64,000 bases of DNA from Platynereis dumerilii. Its lineage: Eukaryota > Annelida > Polychaeta > Phyllodocida > Nereididae. Positions 62,111 through 64,000 of the stretch are shown piece after piece. The position numbers were made by a program, and so were the translations under genes. The notes beneath the pieces are model-generated. The model did not search any database, was not told the origin of the DNA, and saw only the letters and a program-made list of their open reading frames with translations. How positions within the stretch are numbered: the stretch's first letter is position 1; each line of letters begins with the position of its first letter. Where the stretch lies: assembly GCA_026936325.1 (NCBI GenBank), contig JAPTHN010000075.1:682001-746000 (forward strand), written 5' to 3'.

Positions 62111-63929
62111 GAACTCAGTTAGCATTGAAACTCCCACCTCATTGTTCTATGTGGGGTGTCCATTCAAGATGCCAAAAAATAAAAATTTCAAGAAAAGAGT
62201 GAAATTTTGCTATCAGGTTCATGATTGTGTGTTGCATAAGGGACACAGCCTTTCAAGTGGGGACCCAGAAATGTTGTCAAATCTGACATGTGTAATTTAA
62301 GCTGCTGAGCAGGGGAGGACTGGCGGCATTTCGGGCCCCGTGGCAAAATAAGTCTGTGGGCCCATCGGTCCCTGCCATCAGCGATATTCAAAAAAGCAAT
62401 ACTGCAGGCCTGATTTGGCAAGTTGTTAGAATTAGGTTGCCTTGTCTTGGTTACCAAGGAAAATCAGGGACCATACAATCAGCATTAGGTGATAGGGCCC
62501 TGCATGGGATGGGACGGGAGTCACGGGACTATGGGCCCTGCCACCCGTGGGACCCATGGGAGTCCCTAACTGTTTTTGGACCGGGAATGGGACAGGAGCG
62601 GGATCAGAGATGACGGGATTGGATGGGAGTGGGATCCTCTTCATCCATAATGCCAGAAATCCTACATGTATCTTTGATCAAATTACATCAGTTGTCATCA
62701 GTTTTTCCAGAAACCAGTTATTCCCTGGGGTACAAACCACTCCTCTAAGTATTTTACTGTGGGACTCGGAGTGCCACAACATACTTGTCAAAGAAAGGAA
62801 GATGTCTGGGATCAATGAACTGTTCATAAGGGCTGTTTTATAGTAGGCTAATTGCACTCATCAGAAATATCAAGGTTAAGCTCTGATTATTATAATTAAA
62901 ATGATTTTAATAAAATATTGATGGCAGATGTACGTTGTCTATCATATTGAACGACATGTATGCAAATTTGAAGTTCCTGCATTGCTTACTTCAGAAACAG
63001 CAAGACATTGAAGACAAATTTTTGCACATTTTTTCACTGCAGTTCTTGCTAATAATTTAAAAAACAGAGCAGCTGAGAATATAATTGATTCTCTAAAATG
63101 ATCATCTTGTGTGACAAACACCACAGGTTTCATTGCTGTAACACAAACACAAGCTTTGTATAAATCTTGAGATCCTGCATCAACATGTGACAAGATGGTT
63201 GTCGTCTCCAGAACAACAATTAATGTTTGTGATGCCCTCACTAATTCACGTTAGACATCACCGAGATACTTACACCACTGGAAAAGCTGGTATCTATTTT
63301 GCATGTTAGCGCCCGCCTAGGGATTAACTGTGTTTACAGCAGCAAACAAACAATCAGATTATTGTTTATTTTGCAAAAATTATAAGTTAAAATGTATAAT
63401 AGAAGAAGCATTGGATGTCTAAGTCAGTTAGACACTTCTTTGTCGGGTTCTAACATGCATTTTTGTCAGTTAGATCCCTACCTCCGGTCGGGGAAGTAAT
63501 CATTCTAAAGATACTGCTTGCAGAGATATTGTCTCCTGTTTAATAGCAGAATATCATCTTGATTGTTCAAAATATTTGTCAAGAGCATTGTGAACATACA
63601 ATCTTTGAGGGTAAATATATTCAGTCTACAAGCTTATTGGAGAGGGTCCTTTAAAAATGTTTTTTTTTTCAATTTTTCTAAAGAACTAGGAACTCAAATT
63701 CTACATCCAAATGAAGATGTTCTTTTCATATTCCATGTATGAAACCCATATTTTGTAGATTATCTCGAATATCAGTACAAATATCACAGGATATTAATCA
63801 CATGATGGTGCAAAATGAAGGTGGAGGTTCAAATCTAAGGAATGAAAAAATTAAGAGGTTTCTGCTAACACTGTTATTATACATGTAATTCTAAAAATAT
63901 ACCATATGTTCTGGTTAAACAAAATTTAT

Positions 63930-64000
63930 TGTAGGAGGTTTTACTTTTCATATGAGCTTTCTCTGATCCAAGTTATCTGACATTGTTTCTTCCAGTAGAT
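63930..64000 (-). repeat. Right arm of the inverted repeat (cut by the window end)
   Basis: ATTGTAGGAGGTTTTACTTT through GTTTCTTCCAGTAGAT is the complement of 59727-59810. It continues past the window. Confidence 0.85.

Larger units (their letters stand above)
54386..64000. other. Intergenic region downstream of IDH2
   Basis: No gene recognised on either strand. It holds a SINE (54886-55078), several GC-ended MITEs (56197-56542, 56824-56983, 57423-57595, 57930-58085), a CCCTC-rich minisatellite (58343-58645), (GATA)n at 58872-58935, a tandem array (59230-60160) and one half of an inverted repeat reaching the window edge. The ORFs at 60150-60443, 61478-61774 and 62942-63241 resemble no protein I know. 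Confidence 0.7.

Overview
The window is metazoan nuclear DNA. It is AT-rich and intron-rich, with GT-AG splice sites, dense short interspersed repeats, small DNA transposons, minisatellites and (GATA)n tracts. The two genes present are conserved across animals. The repeats and general texture would fit a marine invertebrate, perhaps a deuterostome such as an echinoderm or hemichordate, but nothing in the sequence fixes the species.

Two complete nuclear genes for mitochondrial enzymes lie head to head. On the minus strand (coding 31991 down to 4097, 19 coding exons, 1057 residues) is NNT, the proton-translocating NAD(P) transhydrogenase of the inner membrane. On the plus strand (coding 37102 to 53408, 11 exons, 446 residues) is IDH2, mitochondrial NADP-dependent isocitrate dehydrogenase. 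Every exon junction was read by eye. The splice phases agree throughout and both reading frames close, so both genes look intact. A probable untranslated first exon of NNT ends at 36609, so the two transcription units diverge from an interval of about 490 bp. That interval holds inverted CCAAT boxes, three TGACCT half-sites, a MEF2-like site, a CRE-like site and an octamer. NNT and IDH2 are two main sources of matrix NADPH, so a shared divergent promoter would couple their expression. This pairing is the most interesting feature of the window.

Layout: 1-4096 is the downstream flank of NNT, with an inverted repeat and a SINE. 4097-20433 holds NNT coding exons 2-19 and their introns, including a 1.05-kb 22-bp minisatellite (12522-13571) and a 128-bp tandem array (8361-8960). 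20434-31882 is NNT intron 2, with several MITEs and microsatellites. 31883-32069 is the exon with the NNT start codon. 32070-36608 is NNT intron 1, with two hAT-type elements that have exact target-site duplications. 36609-37101 is the divergent promoter. 37102-53408 is IDH2, with a 9.4-kb intron 2. 53409 to about 54380 is its 3' UTR, which holds a hairpin-like tandem array. About 54400-64000 is intergenic and repeat-rich, and I recognise no gene there.

One tRNA-derived SINE family has about 20 copies or fragments. All 17 copies inside the two genes lie in the sense direction of their host gene: nine on minus in NNT, eight on plus in IDH2. I recognised no LTR element, provirus, Polinton or intact transposase gene. 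The remaining short ORFs look like chance or repeat-derived reading frames.
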